A program made the position numbers and the translations under genes. A stretch of 64,000 nucleotides of DNA, from contig NZ_JAQOTJ010000012.1 of assembly GCF_028401955.1 (NCBI RefSeq), forward strand, positions 1-64,000, in the 5' to 3' direction. Source of the stretch: Bacillus sp. BP-3 (GTDB lineage Bacteria > Bacillota > Bacilli > Bacillales > Bacillaceae_G). Under the pieces are notes generated by a model that had not been told where the DNA came from, ran no database searches, and saw only the letters and a program-made list of their open reading frames with translations. Positions 8,343-16,155 of this stretch are shown piece after piece (position 1 is the first letter of the stretch; every line of letters starts with the position of its first letter).

Positions 8343-9520
8343 TGAAATCTCAAATAAAAATGTCTCGAATACAAAAAGCCGCTTTATGGGTTGTAGCAGT
8401 AGCCGTCTTTACTGACATGCTTATTTATGGAATGATTGTGCCTATTATTCCAAGCTACGCAAAAACACTTGGGGCCACACAAGCTGAGATTGGATTTTTA
8501 TTTGGCAGCTATGCCATTACGTTACTTCTCGCAACCCCAATTTTAGGAGTGCTCTCTGATAAAGTAGGAAGAAGACTCCCTATGATTCTAGGTTTATTTG
8601 GATTAGCAGCTGCAACTATATTATTTGGATTTGCGAACAGTTTTTGGTTATTGCTTGTAGCACGAATGCTACAAGGTATATCTGCATCTGCAACATGGAC
8701 AGCTGGGTTAGCCCTTCTTGCAGATGTATTCCCTCTGCAAGAACGCGGGAAGGCTATGGGGATTGCTCTATCCGGCCAAGCAATTGGGATGCTTTTAGGA
8801 CCAACTATCGGCGGCTTTCTTTACCAATGGGGCGGCTATCACTTACCATTTATATTCGCTGCAGCAATCGCACTTATTGATGGGATATTACGAATCACAT
8901 TACTTTATGATGAACCGAAACAGGATACTGACCAACGCATTTCTTATCGTTCCATCTTAAAGATGCACTCTTTATTTATGATTATCGGAATTATTATAAT
9001 TGGAGCTGCCTTGCCTAGCGCTTTAGAGCCGACTCTTCCTTTATATTTACATAATATTTTACACGTAAGTTCAGGAACAATTGGACTTTTATTTGCGGTT
9101 CCTACTCTTGCCTATGGGTTTACCGCTCCAGTAATTGGGAAACTGTCAAATAAGCTTGGCAGAAATCAAACAATGATTATTGGACTTATAATTGCTGCTC
9201 TTTGCTTTCCATTCTTAACACTTATTCCTAATATTATCGCTGAAATATTTGTTCTTGCCGTGCTAGGAATTAGCTTTAGTTTCTTACTAGCACCCGCTCT
9301 GCCCGAACTGACATACCTCGCAGACAAAAATGGTATTCGTGCATACGGTATACTCTTTGCTATCTATAACACGGCATACTCAATTGGCATGTTCTGCGGT
9401 CCAACGTTAAGCGGCAGTCTATCCGATTTATTTGGATTAGCAAATACATTATACATATTTAGTCTTATTCTCCTATGTTATCTTGGACTGTTTTTTTTGA
9501 AAATAAAAAAACAAGCATGA
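8339..9520 (+). CDS. MFS drug/H+ antiporter (DHA1 type)
   Basis: A 393-residue, 12-segment major facilitator. Motif A (GVLSDKVGRRLP) lies in the loop between helices 2 and 3, and the antiporter motif C (GMLLGPTIGG) is in helix 5. These are marks of DHA1 multidrug exporters. It is translationally coupled to padR, which suggests efflux of the compound sensed by that regulator. The substrate is unknown. A second start codon three bases on (8342) is equally placed after AAGGAGG. Confidence 0.88.
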   Translation: MMKSQIKMSRIQKAALWVVAVAVFTDMLIYGMIVPIIPSYAKTLGATQAEIGFLFGSYAITLLLATPILGVLSDKVGRRLPMILGLFGLAAATILFGFANSFWLLLVARMLQGISASATWTAGLALLADVFPLQERGKAMGIALSGQAIGMLLGPTIGGFLYQWGGYHLPFIFAAAIALIDGILRITLLYDEPKQDTDQRISYRSILKMHSLFMIIGIIIIGAALPSALEPTLPLYLHNILHVSSGTIGLLFAVPTLAYGFTAPVIGKLSNKLGRNQTMIIGLIIAALCFPFLTLIPNIIAEIFVLAVLGISFSFLLAPALPELTYLADKNGIRAYGILFAIYNTAYSIGMFCGPTLSGSLSDLFGLANTLYIFSLILLCYLGLFFLKIKKQA

Positions 9521-9886
9521 CTATCCTATAACGTATCTTTAAAAGATTTAACGTTAGATTAAAAACGCATCCAAGATATTATCTTTTCTTCTTTGTTCAT
9601 TCCAGTATATTTAAGTGTCATTTGGAGTGTACTACGATTCAGTATTTCTTATAACATGGCTACATCTTTTGTTTGCTTATAGAGATCCTGCCCTATCACC
9701 ATCAAGTTAAAATTTTATAATGCCCCCAAAACGATAGAAATAAGATTTGTTGCCATACACCTTTTAATCGAAATCATTTTTTGTAAAATTTTAATTTTTT
9801 ACTTTTTTGTTATTATTTTATTATAGATCAGCATTTAAAGAACATTATTATATTAACAATTTTGCATAACTCTAAAAGGAGAAGAC
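9521..9886. other. Intergenic with a half bcr-like repeat
   Basis: No gene found. A lone left end of the hairpin repeat (CCCTATCACCATCAAGTTAA, near 9690-9709) is followed by GCCCCCAAAACGAT at about 9721, the internal signature of the family, but the right end is missing. Downstream is AT-rich and may hold the promoter of the decayed gene at 9887. Confidence 0.5.
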
Positions 9887-10239
9887 ATGAAAAAGTCAAT
9901 TGAAAAATTAGTTAAATCCATAACAGAATCAACTTCTATAACAGATATATGTGATAATCAAATATGTAACACATTAAGCCCTGTAATAGATTTTGTCATC
10001 TTTCCAGAATAGCTTATTTTTAATGCGACTACGTATTCCAACAAAATAGTTTCCCTGTTAATTTTTTAGCTATAATTGGGGTATTTGGACTTCTATTTGA
10101 ATTCATTCTAAAGAAAGCATTTAAACAAGGTGCTCTATTAGAATTAACGATAAAAATTTTCGGGAAAATAATGACCATTGCAATACTCTTTTATGGTATT
10201 AAAATAGTTATATACTTAATACGATTAAAAAAATACTAA
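9887..10239 (+). pseudogene. Decayed small membrane protein gene
   Basis: Starts well (ATG at 9887 after AAAGGAGAAGAC) and reads MKKSIEKLVKSITES for 41 codons, then stops at 10012. A second frame from about 10030 (DYVFQQNSF...) encodes two hydrophobic segments (FLAIIGVFGLLFEF, TIAILFYGIKIVIYL) and ends at 10239. Together they look like one protein of about 115 residues broken by a stop and a frameshift. I do not recognise the family. Confidence 0.5.
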
Positions 10240-10256
10240 ACTAATTTTTTGTTAGG

Positions 10257-10408
10257 AGATCACCCATCACCATTTAACTAAAGCGAAATTGTATCCCTAA
10301 AATGAAAAAAAGTTATCCTTTCCTATAATTCTACAGAAAGAATAGCGTATTTTTTCATTTTAGGGGGGTATTTTGTTTTGTCAGCTTGATAGCGATGTGG
10401 CGAGACCA
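10257..10408. repeat. bcr-like hairpin repeat, copy 2 (complete)
   Basis: Ends are imperfect inverted copies: ATCACCCATCACCATTTAACT on the left and AGCTTGATAGCGATGTGGCG on the right. Inside, CCCTAAAATGAAAAAA (10295-10310) and TTTTTTCATTTTAGGG (10350-10365) form a perfect 16-bp stem. The whole unit of about 150 bp can fold as a long hairpin. It abuts the end of the tiny-gene operon. Confidence 0.75.
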
Positions 10409-10416
10409 CATAACGC

Positions 10417-10575
10417 TCATTCACAATACTGATCTTTTGTTTTATGCCAATTGTGTAAACCATCTTGTGTTGGTTCGCCCTGCTGCTGACAGTATTTATT
10501 TACAATTATGTTTGTTGCTACGAAACCCGTGATCACGCAAAACGCTATGCCGATGATCACATACTTATTTTTCAT
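10417..10575 (-). CDS. Tiny membrane protein A (paralog of the 29-aa ORF)
   Basis: A 52-residue protein reading MKNKYVIIGIAFCVITGF, one N-terminal membrane span, then a hydrophilic tail with two cysteines (NKYCQQQ and DQYCE). The first 27 residues align with the 29-residue ORF at 10750-10839 (MKKKYMITGIVFCVAAGF), and both start codons follow the same GGTGACGAT. It is the last gene of the five-gene operon and stops 9 bp before a bcr-like repeat. Function unknown. Confidence 0.55.
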   Translation of the reverse strand: MKNKYVIIGIAFCVITGFVATNIIVNKYCQQQGEPTQDGLHNWHKTKDQYCE

Positions 10576-10586
10576 ATCGTCACCCC

Positions 10587-10730
10587 TCATTTCCATATAT
10601 CCCCTTCTTTCGCAAGTTGCTCATAGTAAGCGTTTATTTTGTCGCGCTGCTCTTTTGTTGTTTTTTCGTTTGGCGTTTTATCTTCATAATCCTGTTTCGG
10701 TTGTTCTTTGTTCACGTTGCTGTTGTTCAT
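10587..10730 (-). CDS. Tiny hydrophilic protein
   Basis: A 47-residue protein starting MNNSNVNKEQPKQD and ending AKEGDIWK, highly charged with no membrane span. A weak GAAGG lies about 13 bases upstream of the ATG. It lies 11 bp before tiny protein A and about 20 bp after the 29-residue ORF, in the same transcript. I do not recognise it. Its codons (ACG, GCG, CGC) are richer in G/C than the flanks. Confidence 0.5.
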   Translation of the reverse strand: MNNSNVNKEQPKQDYEDKTPNEKTTKEQRDKINAYYEQLAKEGDIWK

Positions 10731-10749
10731 ATTTGACTCGTGCCTTCTG

Positions 10750-10839
10750 CTATTTATACTTGCCTAAAACTGTGTTTGTTGCTGCAAAACCCGCGGCCAC
10801 GCAAAACACTATGCCTGTGATCATGTATTTCTTTTTCAT
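10750..10839 (-). CDS. Tiny membrane protein B (29 aa)
   Basis: MKKKYMITGIVFCVAAGF then AATNTVLGKYK: a single membrane span with charged ends, paralogous to tiny protein A. The ATG overlaps the stop of the preceding 83-residue gene (ATGA), with GGTGACGAT before it. It is below the size normally annotated. Coupling and paralogy to A support that it is translated. Confidence 0.5.
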   Translation of the reverse strand: MKKKYMITGIVFCVAAGFAATNTVLGKYK

Positions 10840-11087
10840 ATCGTCACCCTACCTTTTTTCAATTCCTGTATTTCCTGCATAAATAACGTTTGGTTGTATA
10901 GTAGCGTTGTCAATTGCTTAGAAACGTTGTCCAATTCCTCTAATACAAGCTTATATGATGCATTCTGATTAAATAATTCCGGGTTGTCTTCCTCGAAAGC
11001 TTGTGCCATTTGTTTTCTGCGAAATTTATAAATGCTGCTGTTTATGTTGACTTCTCGATTTTCTGAAATTTCACCAGTATCGATCAT
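10836..11087 (-). CDS. Small coiled-coil protein
   Basis: An 83-residue soluble protein (MIDTGEISENREVNI...) whose C-terminal half (LVLEELDNVSKQLTTLL...) looks like a coiled coil ending in KKGRVTI. Its ATG overlaps the upstream 47-residue gene (ATGA), and its stop overlaps tiny protein B. Tight coupling of this kind is usual in phage or plasmid operons. No family recognised. Confidence 0.6.
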   Translation of the reverse strand: MIDTGEISENREVNINSSIYKFRRKQMAQAFEEDNPELFNQNASYKLVLEELDNVSKQLTTLLYNQTLFMQEIQELKKGRVTI

Positions 11088-11227
11088 TTTATATTTGAGC
11101 CAAACTTGTTTTCCTCGTCTATGTACCTGTCCAATATCTCTAAACGGCCGCTTGCTATTTTGTGAACACTAGAAACATAGTATTTGCGCCTCTCTCTTAG
11201 TTCGGCCGACCTCAACTTATCACTCAT
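11084..11227 (-). CDS. Small basic protein, first gene of the tiny-gene operon
   Basis: A 47-residue basic, helical protein (MSDKLRSAELRERRKYY...) starting after AAGGTGATTGT. Upstream, TTGTTA (11277-11282) and TATAAC (11255-11260) on the minus strand are spaced 16 bp and could be the promoter of all five genes. The end overlaps the next gene (ATGA). The high Arg/Lys content would suit nucleic-acid binding, but that is a guess. Confidence 0.55.
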   Translation of the reverse strand: MSDKLRSAELRERRKYYVSSVHKIASGRLEILDRYIDEENKFGSNIK

Positions 11228-11414
11228 ACAATCACCTTATCTTTACCATTAAAAGTTATATTCACATGGTCTACTTTAACAATATTGGGTTATTTTAGAA
11301 ATAACTAAACTTTTTGTAAGATTTATTCATTTCTAATAAAGGGGTACCACCAAAAATAAAATAAGCTGCCTATATGGACAGCTCATTTACATAATTTTTG
11401 AAAGCGGAAGTAAA

Positions 11415-11572
11415 TTATTTGTCAAAAAAGTTAACCGCTCGCTTGGAATTAGTATTGTTTATTTTATATGCTTCAGCTTGAGCTTCATTTGTATTTTTTG
11501 CTACTGTAATTTGGGTTGTATCACTAACCCACAAAAAAAAGTTTCTTTGGATCCATCTTTGAATAAAATCAT
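11415..11572 (-). pseudogene. Fragment of a small gene, frameshifted in a T8 run
   Basis: On the minus strand ATG at 11572 reads MILFKDGSKETFF. After an 8-T run the continuing sense is in another frame (WVSDTTQITVAKNTNEAQ...), ending FFDK at 11415. Adding one T would restore a single ORF of about 52 residues. No ribosome site is seen, so this may be a fragment of a larger lost gene. Confidence 0.4.
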
Positions 11573-11798
11573 TATGTCAGAGTTAAACAGACTATAATTA
11601 GAAGTGGATATTATGTCTAATATAAGGACATAGATCCTCTTTTTTCTTACATGATATACCCCATAATAAGAGATTGAAAAGATGGTCTATTATGTATACA
11701 ACGATAAAAGAACGTATGTTTGTTTTTGGTTAGGGAATGTAGCCTTTTCGAATATATAATTCACATTAAAGAACACTTCCACCAAATTATATTTAGAC

Positions 11799-12356
11799 TT
11801 AGTTTTTTGGTGATTGCAGCTTATCAATTTTCCAGTGTGTTTCTAGAGGGTCTAAAGAGCTTTCAATATAAAACATATATTTATTTGCGGTACCTGGTAC
11901 TTCAAAAGCTATTTTCAATTCTACCGTTTCATTTGGTTTAACTTGTATATCATAAGGAGGAGGGTTTTGGTCAAGCAGCTTTCCTTCATACACCTTACCG
12001 TCTTTTTCATCTTTTAAGGTATATTTTAATTCTGATAGTCCAATCATTTGACCTCGTACATTTTTTATAGAGACATTAACAACGATAGAATCGTTGCTAT
12101 CATTTAAATATGCACTTTGAACGGTGGCCAAGTAATAGCCTCCCTTAATACTCTCACCAACTAATAAAATACCTTGTTCCAAGCGGATCATCTTTTCTTT
12201 TTCTTCAAAATCTATTAATTCTTTATTCTCATTTTTTGCAGTTGGTTCTTCTATTGAATCATTTTCAACTGCACTATCTTTTTTATCTTGTGTGCAAGCA
12301 GCCGTAACACTGACAAATACTAGACTTAAAGTAAGTAATATGGATAATTTTCTCAT
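11799..12356 (-). CDS. Lipoprotein with DUF4352-like domain
   Basis: A 185-residue exported lipoprotein. The signal peptide is MRKLSILLTLSLVFVSV with lipobox VTAAC, so Cys20 would be lipidated. An acidic linker follows, then a beta-sandwich region of the DUF4352 (telokin-like) type, with the pattern VNVSIKNV... and a late IAFEVPGT strand. The ATG at 12356 is preferred since GGAGACGGATAAATTTT precedes it and it starts the signal peptide cleanly; a longer frame adds 20 basic residues. It may share a transcript with the membrane protein upstream (12431-12733). Confidence 0.75.
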   Translation of the reverse strand: MRKLSILLTLSLVFVSVTAACTQDKKDSAVENDSIEEPTAKNENKELIDFEEKEKMIRLEQGILLVGESIKGGYYLATVQSAYLNDSNDSIVVNVSIKNVRGQMIGLSELKYTLKDEKDGKVYEGKLLDQNPPPYDIQVKPNETVELKIAFEVPGTANKYMFYIESSLDPLETHWKIDKLQSPKN

Positions 12357-12430
12357 AAAATTTATCCGTCTCCTTAAATTTCTCGATTTTGTGCAACTAT
12401 ACATCTTATATAGCAATTCTATTTATAAGC

Positions 12431-12733
12431 TCATTTATTTTTTCCTCTGTCAATAAGCCATTTTAAGATTCCTATTATTAATATAAGGAGCGGTATTGCC
12501 TGAATAAAGAGAAACCCTTCCCAAAAATCAAGTTCAGTACTGTCTGGGGGAGCTGTTGCCATTCCACCTATAAAAAAAGCCATTGGAATTGCGAGTATAT
12601 TTATCCCTAAACAGATTATTACAAATGATAGTTTTTTTTTCCTGATTTTTGGTGAATCAGCTTTGATAATTGCGAGTATTCCAGTGCCAATTATAAAAAA
12701 CAGTATTACATAAAGTTCATTAAGATATCCCAT
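12431..12733 (-). CDS. Small membrane protein
   Basis: A 100-residue protein with three hydrophobic segments (about 6-24, 36-57, 75-92) and a basic loop (KIRKKK) after the first. It starts at an ATG with GGAGGAATATT upstream. It lies 75 bp before the lipoprotein gene on the same strand. No family recognised. Confidence 0.65.
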   Translation of the reverse strand: MGYLNELYVILFFIIGTGILAIIKADSPKIRKKKLSFVIICLGINILAIPMAFFIGGMATAPPDSTELDFWEGFLFIQAIPLLILIIGILKWLIDRGKNK

Positions 12734-13083
12734 AATATTCCTCCGTTATCCTAATTGTACCATTATCAAGGACAATTTTGTGCAAATTTGGATGAATAGG
12801 ATATTCATGTGAGGTTAACATAACGTAACATTATTGGTAGCAAGGACAAAGGCAAAGTGTTGGTTTTGAGTAAAGTTTGATTAAAAAGTAGTTTATAACA
12901 TTGATTCCATCATAAACAACCCCTTACTCTCACAAGGAATCTGCTTTTTTCTTTTTCTATGATTCTATGCATCTTTTTATACATTCCTATCCTGGCGCGG
13001 TTTTAGGGTTCTTGCTTGTTACTGGATTAGCCGAAAAACTGTATAAAATCTTGCATGCTCTTAGCGTAGGGTTTTCAAAATGA
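12734..13083. other. Intergenic with a 38-codon open fragment
   Basis: No firm gene. On the plus strand an ATG at about 12969 opens 38 codons (MHLFIHSYPGAVLGFLLVTG...LSVGFSK) ending near 13082. It is hydrophobic and richer in G/C than its surroundings, but has no ribosome site. The frame is open upstream to about 12915, so this may be the end of a lost membrane protein. Confidence 0.35.
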
Positions 13084-13226
13084 TGGCGGTACCCCATTCC
13101 CATCGTGCTAACAGAACAGGTTGCCCCCAAAACGAGAAAATTAACATCTTCGGGTGAAAATGTACAATTTTTTTGTTTTGGAAGCGTTATAATATCCTTA
13201 GCTTGATAGCGATGTGGCGGTACCCC
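13084..13226. repeat. bcr-like hairpin repeat, copy 3
   Basis: The left end CCATTCCCATCGTGCTAA, internal GCCCCCAAAACGAGAAAA, and right end TTAGCTTGATAGCGATGTGG match the family. Both sides carry GGCGGTACCCC as a direct repeat (13085-13095 and 13216-13226), which could mark a target duplication or extended ends. Confidence 0.65.
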
Positions 13227-13246
13227 CTTAATAAAAAATATATAAA

Positions 13247-13272
13247 CAAAGGTACCTATTTTGGTACCTTTG
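13247..13272 (-). terminator. Terminator of the 13279 lipoprotein gene
   Basis: CAAAGGTACC (13247-13256) and GGTACCTTTG (13263-13272) form a perfect 10-bp stem just beyond the stop codon. Confidence 0.8.
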
Positions 13273-13278
13273 TTATTA

Positions 13279-13755
13279 CTATAAATTTACTTCTTCTGTT
13301 AAAAAGAAATTGACAACTAACTTAGGAGCATCATTTTTAAGCCTATAACCTTCACCAGATTCTTTTATTACAGAAATTTCATTTTTATCATTAATTAAAA
13401 CTGAGAGAGTTTCTTTTGAACCGTTTTTAAAATTAACTTCCATTTCTGCGTTTAAAGATTTTTTTTCCTTTTCATCTAAATGAAATTTAGTTGGTGAACC
13501 ATCTTTTATTGTTTTAACAATATCTTTAATTAAAGATTCGTTTGAAGTTTGAGATTTAGTGGTTGTTAATTTATTATTTTCGTTTTGCCATTTTAATAAT
13601 TGTATATTTTCTATTTCATTGTCTTTAAATATCATCAAATCGTTTTTTGTCTGTTTAGTATTATTTGTTTCAGTTGTTTTTGAAGTATTTAAAGAACAAC
13701 CAATCAAACTAAAAACTAGTATACTAACAAAGAAATAATAGAATAATTGTTTCAT
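13279..13755 (-). CDS. Putative lipoprotein
   Basis: A 158-residue protein with signal peptide MKQLFYYFFVSILVFS and lipobox LIGC, followed by a Thr/Asn/Lys-rich linker and a charged domain with beta character (AEMEVNFKNGSKETLSVLIND). GGAGGGGAAGGGGATATAAAA precedes the ATG. It would sit on the outer face of the cytoplasmic membrane. No named family recognised. It is flanked on both sides by bcr-like repeats, so it may be part of variable DNA. Confidence 0.7.
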   Translation of the reverse strand: MKQLFYYFFVSILVFSLIGCSLNTSKTTETNNTKQTKNDLMIFKDNEIENIQLLKWQNENNKLTTTKSQTSNESLIKDIVKTIKDGSPTKFHLDEKEKKSLNAEMEVNFKNGSKETLSVLINDKNEISVIKESGEGYRLKNDAPKLVVNFFLTEEVNL

Positions 13756-13848
13756 TTTTATATCCCCTTCCCCTCCTAAAATACCATTATATAACTAGTA
13801 ATACAATTAAAACCAATTAATTATTGATTTTCTCAACATAAATTAATA

Positions 13849-14000
13849 GGGATCAAATCACCATCAACCTAAAAAAGGCAAATACCCCAAAATAAAAAAA
13901 TGAACTGAATTTTCGTAGACAACTATGGAGAGATAAAGTAAAGCTTCCATTTTGGGGATACTCCAAAATGGAAGCTTGATAGTGATGTGTTGTGACTCCG
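13849..14000. repeat. bcr-like hairpin repeat, copy 4
   Basis: The left end ATCAAATCACCATCAACCTAA and right end GCTTGATAGTGATGTGTTGTGAC are inverted relatives. Inside, AAGCTTCCATTTTGG (13941-13955) and CCAAAATGGAAGCTT (13963-13977) form a perfect 15-bp stem with a 7-nt loop. A second CCCCAAAAT block (about 13884) could pair in place of one arm, so alternative folds are possible. Confidence 0.75.
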
Positions 14001-14030
14001 TTTAGTAAAATAAGCTTATCACACAATCTT

Positions 14031-14498
14031 TCACTTAAATGTATTGTTAACTCGTTCCTCCCAATCTACGAAGGACAACTTATCTGTAATATGTTTTAAT
14101 TCATTAGGAACTTCAACATAACATATTAACTCTAAACTGTTACCATCTGGGTCCTTGAAGTATACTGAAGCATTCCCTTGATGCGGGCGAACAAATGGCT
14201 CAATAGATTTTCTATTACCAAATGGGACAGCTTCAACTTGAATAGAATCTAGCCACTTTAAAGATTCCTTTAAACCTTCATATGAAACTCGGAAAGCAAT
14301 ATGTCGTAAGGAAGGGTGGTATCGAGTTTCATACTCATTTCCTTCCCATAAACCCAACCAACTTTTCCCTTCTTCAATCCAAAAGAAAGCAGTATTTTCA
14401 TCACTCTAAGCAAGATCCAATCCTAATTTCCGGTAAAATTCAATTGAATTTTGTAAATTACTAACTGGTAAGTGCGCTTCATACAATCCTTTAATCAT
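14031..14498 (-). pseudogene. VOC (glyoxalase-like) gene with an in-frame TAG
   Basis: From ATG at 14498 (after AGGAGGGTAACCAT) the frame reads MIKGLYEAHLPVSNLQNSIEFYRKLGLDLA, hits TAG at 14408-14406, and continues in the same frame to 14031. The joined protein of 155 residues is a normal vicinal-oxygen-chelate fold: N-terminal metal-side strand, then RHIAFRV, VYFKDPDGNSLELICY near the end. Only one nonsense codon separates it from an intact gene. A downstream ATG at 14357 would give a truncated, probably inactive half. Confidence 0.8.
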
Positions 14499-14650
14499 AT
14501 GGTTACCCTCCTACTCTCTATTCTTGAATATTAACTATATCAATTTACAAGCAATATTAAATCCACTAAAAGTATTAAAGTTCTATACATCTTTAGAGGT
14601 AGTGTAATAGGGACACACACACCAATAATACAAAATACAAATCTTGTATT

Positions 14651-14870
14651 CTAATAAAACGAAACCACCATCAGTGGGCTTTCTTCCCCTCCTTCCACAA
14701 ACCTTCCATACTCTTTCAAAAAACGCAGCTTCACCAATCCAACAGGTCCATTCCGATGCTTTGTCACATAAATTTCTGTAACATCCTTGTTCTCCGTCTC
14801 CGGATCATAATAATCCTCCTGATACATTTGAACAAATTTTGATTTTCCATACCGATTACCTCCTTTTTTA
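14651..14870 (-). pseudogene. 3' remnant of a DnaB-type replicative helicase
   Basis: The minus-strand frame ending at TAG (14651) contains YQEDYYDPETENKD, then TKHRNGPVGLVKLRFLKEYGRF. That is the conserved C-terminal end of DnaB/DnaC replicative helicases (DYYD...ENK, RNGP[VT]G motifs). Everything N-terminal, including the Walker motifs, is missing. The sequence differs from chromosomal dnaC-type wording and most likely came from a phage or plasmid replication module. Confidence 0.8.
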
Positions 14871-15092
14871 GAGTACTAGTATCTATATGTCCAAAATTCA
14901 GAGATCAATTGCTATTATCTTGAGATTTTTGCACCAAAACTAAGCGCTGCTTTTTCCCATTATTGGTGTTTTATCGTATAAACATTGTATGAAAGTTTAT
15001 TATCACTATTAAGTAGAAACTTGCTATATAGAATAATTTTTTTATATGATAAAGTGGACTTATGCTTAAATAAAAAAAGGAGAGTGACCCAG

Positions 15093-15443
15093 ATGACAAA
15101 CCAAAATGAAACGAACGCTTTACCACCAAAAACATGTACGATTGAACGTCTTATCACAATTCAGGAGGACATAGAAAAAGTGCTTGCAGGACAGAAAACG
15201 GCTACTCGCCGCAACGGGAGATATGCGGATGTCGGGGAAGTGATGGAGCTTCAAGGTCATCGGTATGTTGTGGAGAAGGTCTATTCGCAGTCACTTGGCG
15301 AATTGACTGATGAGCATGCCCGTCAAGAAGGCTATGCGAATGTGGAGGAATATAAGAAATCTATCCTGTCTCTTCACCCTGGTATGCCATGGCTGCCAAA
15401 TATGAGAGTTTGGGTTCATGAATTCTGTCCCATCGAAGGTTAA
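15093..15443 (+). CDS. ASCH domain protein
   Basis: A 116-residue protein with the ASCH (PUA-like) fold: start of domain near VLAGQKTATRR, then YVVEKVYSQSLGELTDEHARQEGY and the terminal MRVWVHEF strand. ASCH proteins are thought to bind RNA and some hydrolyse modified nucleosides; the role here is unknown. ATG at 15093 follows AAAGGAGAG. The G/C content is higher than that of nearby genes and falls back after 16010, suggesting transfer together with the next gene. Confidence 0.75.
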   Translation: MTNQNETNALPPKTCTIERLITIQEDIEKVLAGQKTATRRNGRYADVGEVMELQGHRYVVEKVYSQSLGELTDEHARQEGYANVEEYKKSILSLHPGMPWLPNMRVWVHEFCPIEG

Positions 15444-15455
15444 TGTGATATAAGG

Positions 15456-15902
15456 ATGGACATGTTGTATCGACTGCTTCTATATGTACATATTTTCAGT
15501 GTAATCTTATCCATCGGCCCGTTTTTTGTATTGCTTCCGCTCATCAAAAAATTGCGGGCTTCAGAGGCCTACGCGCGTCAGGCTTATCTGGATGTATTCC
15601 GATTTTCGGTCAGGCTGGCCAAGCATGCTGGGCATGTGCTGGTTGCATCCGGGGTTTTGCTTGTACTGGCGGGCCCTTGGACTTGGAAGACCCCTTGGAT
15701 AGTGATGACCCTTATTCTCATGGCGAGTTCATTATTTTTCCTGGCCCGCGCCTTTTCGCCGACCATTCGGAAATTCAGCGAAACGGGCCAAGACAAGGAC
15801 ACCTTGATTCAATTGTTACGGCGTTCTGTTTGGATTTACATTGTTCTTTTAATGGCGATGTTATGGTTCATGGTGACAAAACCTGCGTTGTGGCAAGGGT
15901 GA
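15456..15902 (+). CDS. Four-helix membrane protein (DUF2269-like)
   Basis: A 148-residue protein with four hydrophobic segments (about 4-28, 55-75, 80-100, 122-142) and a His near the start of helix 1 (YVHIFSVILSIGPFF) and another in helix 2 (KHAGHVLVASGV). This pattern resembles the DUF2269 predicted integral membrane family; I am not certain. It starts 12 bp after the ASCH gene with only a weak ribosome site (AAGGATGG), so coupling is likely. Shares the raised G/C of its neighbour. Confidence 0.6.
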   Translation: MDMLYRLLLYVHIFSVILSIGPFFVLLPLIKKLRASEAYARQAYLDVFRFSVRLAKHAGHVLVASGVLLVLAGPWTWKTPWIVMTLILMASSLFFLARAFSPTIRKFSETGQDKDTLIQLLRRSVWIYIVLLMAMLWFMVTKPALWQG

Positions 15903-15952
15903 TAGATCTGGGGTGAATAGCGGCTTTGTGTGATTGCCGTTTGAATTCGCCG

Positions 15953-16008
15953 GGCGTAACTACAATAAGGACAAGCCAAAACTGGCTTGTCCTTATTGTA
16001 GTTACGCC
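15953..16008. terminator. Very long perfect hairpin, 26-bp arms
   Basis: 15953-15978 and 15983-16008 are perfect inverted copies (GGCGTAACTACAATAAGGAC... / ...GTCCTTATTGTAGTTACGCC) with a 4-nt AAAC loop. It closes the GC-richer two-gene insert. It is longer than an ordinary terminator, so an element end or cruciform is also possible. Confidence 0.7.
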
Positions 16009-16044
16009 TTGAAGAGGTGATGGAATAGCCTTTTATGATTTGGG

Positions 16045-16150
16045 CCTATTACCCAATTGCCATCAACCTAAAAAAACAAGTTACCCATAGGGCAATATTC
16101 TCGTTGGGGGGTATTAAGAGATCTTAACTTAATGGGCAAGAGACGGTACC
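16045..16150. repeat. bcr-like hairpin repeat, copy 5
   Basis: The left end ACCCAATTGCCATCAACCTAA and right end TTAACTTAATGGGCAAGAGACGGTACC carry the family motifs, with a CCCATAGGG-type interior. It lies directly downstream of pssA on the minus strand and could end that transcript. Confidence 0.6.
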
Positions 16151-16155
16151 TCCTC

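Noticed and set aside
10508-10882. Plus-strand ORF of 124 codons over the tiny-gene operon
   Set aside because: The minus-strand frames carry coupled starts, ribosome sites and a paralogous pair; the plus frame has none of these and is a shadow.
13203-13272. Repeat end and terminator as one element
   Set aside because: The repeat end finishes at about 13226 and the CAAAGGTACC hairpin is separate and specific to the lipoprotein gene.
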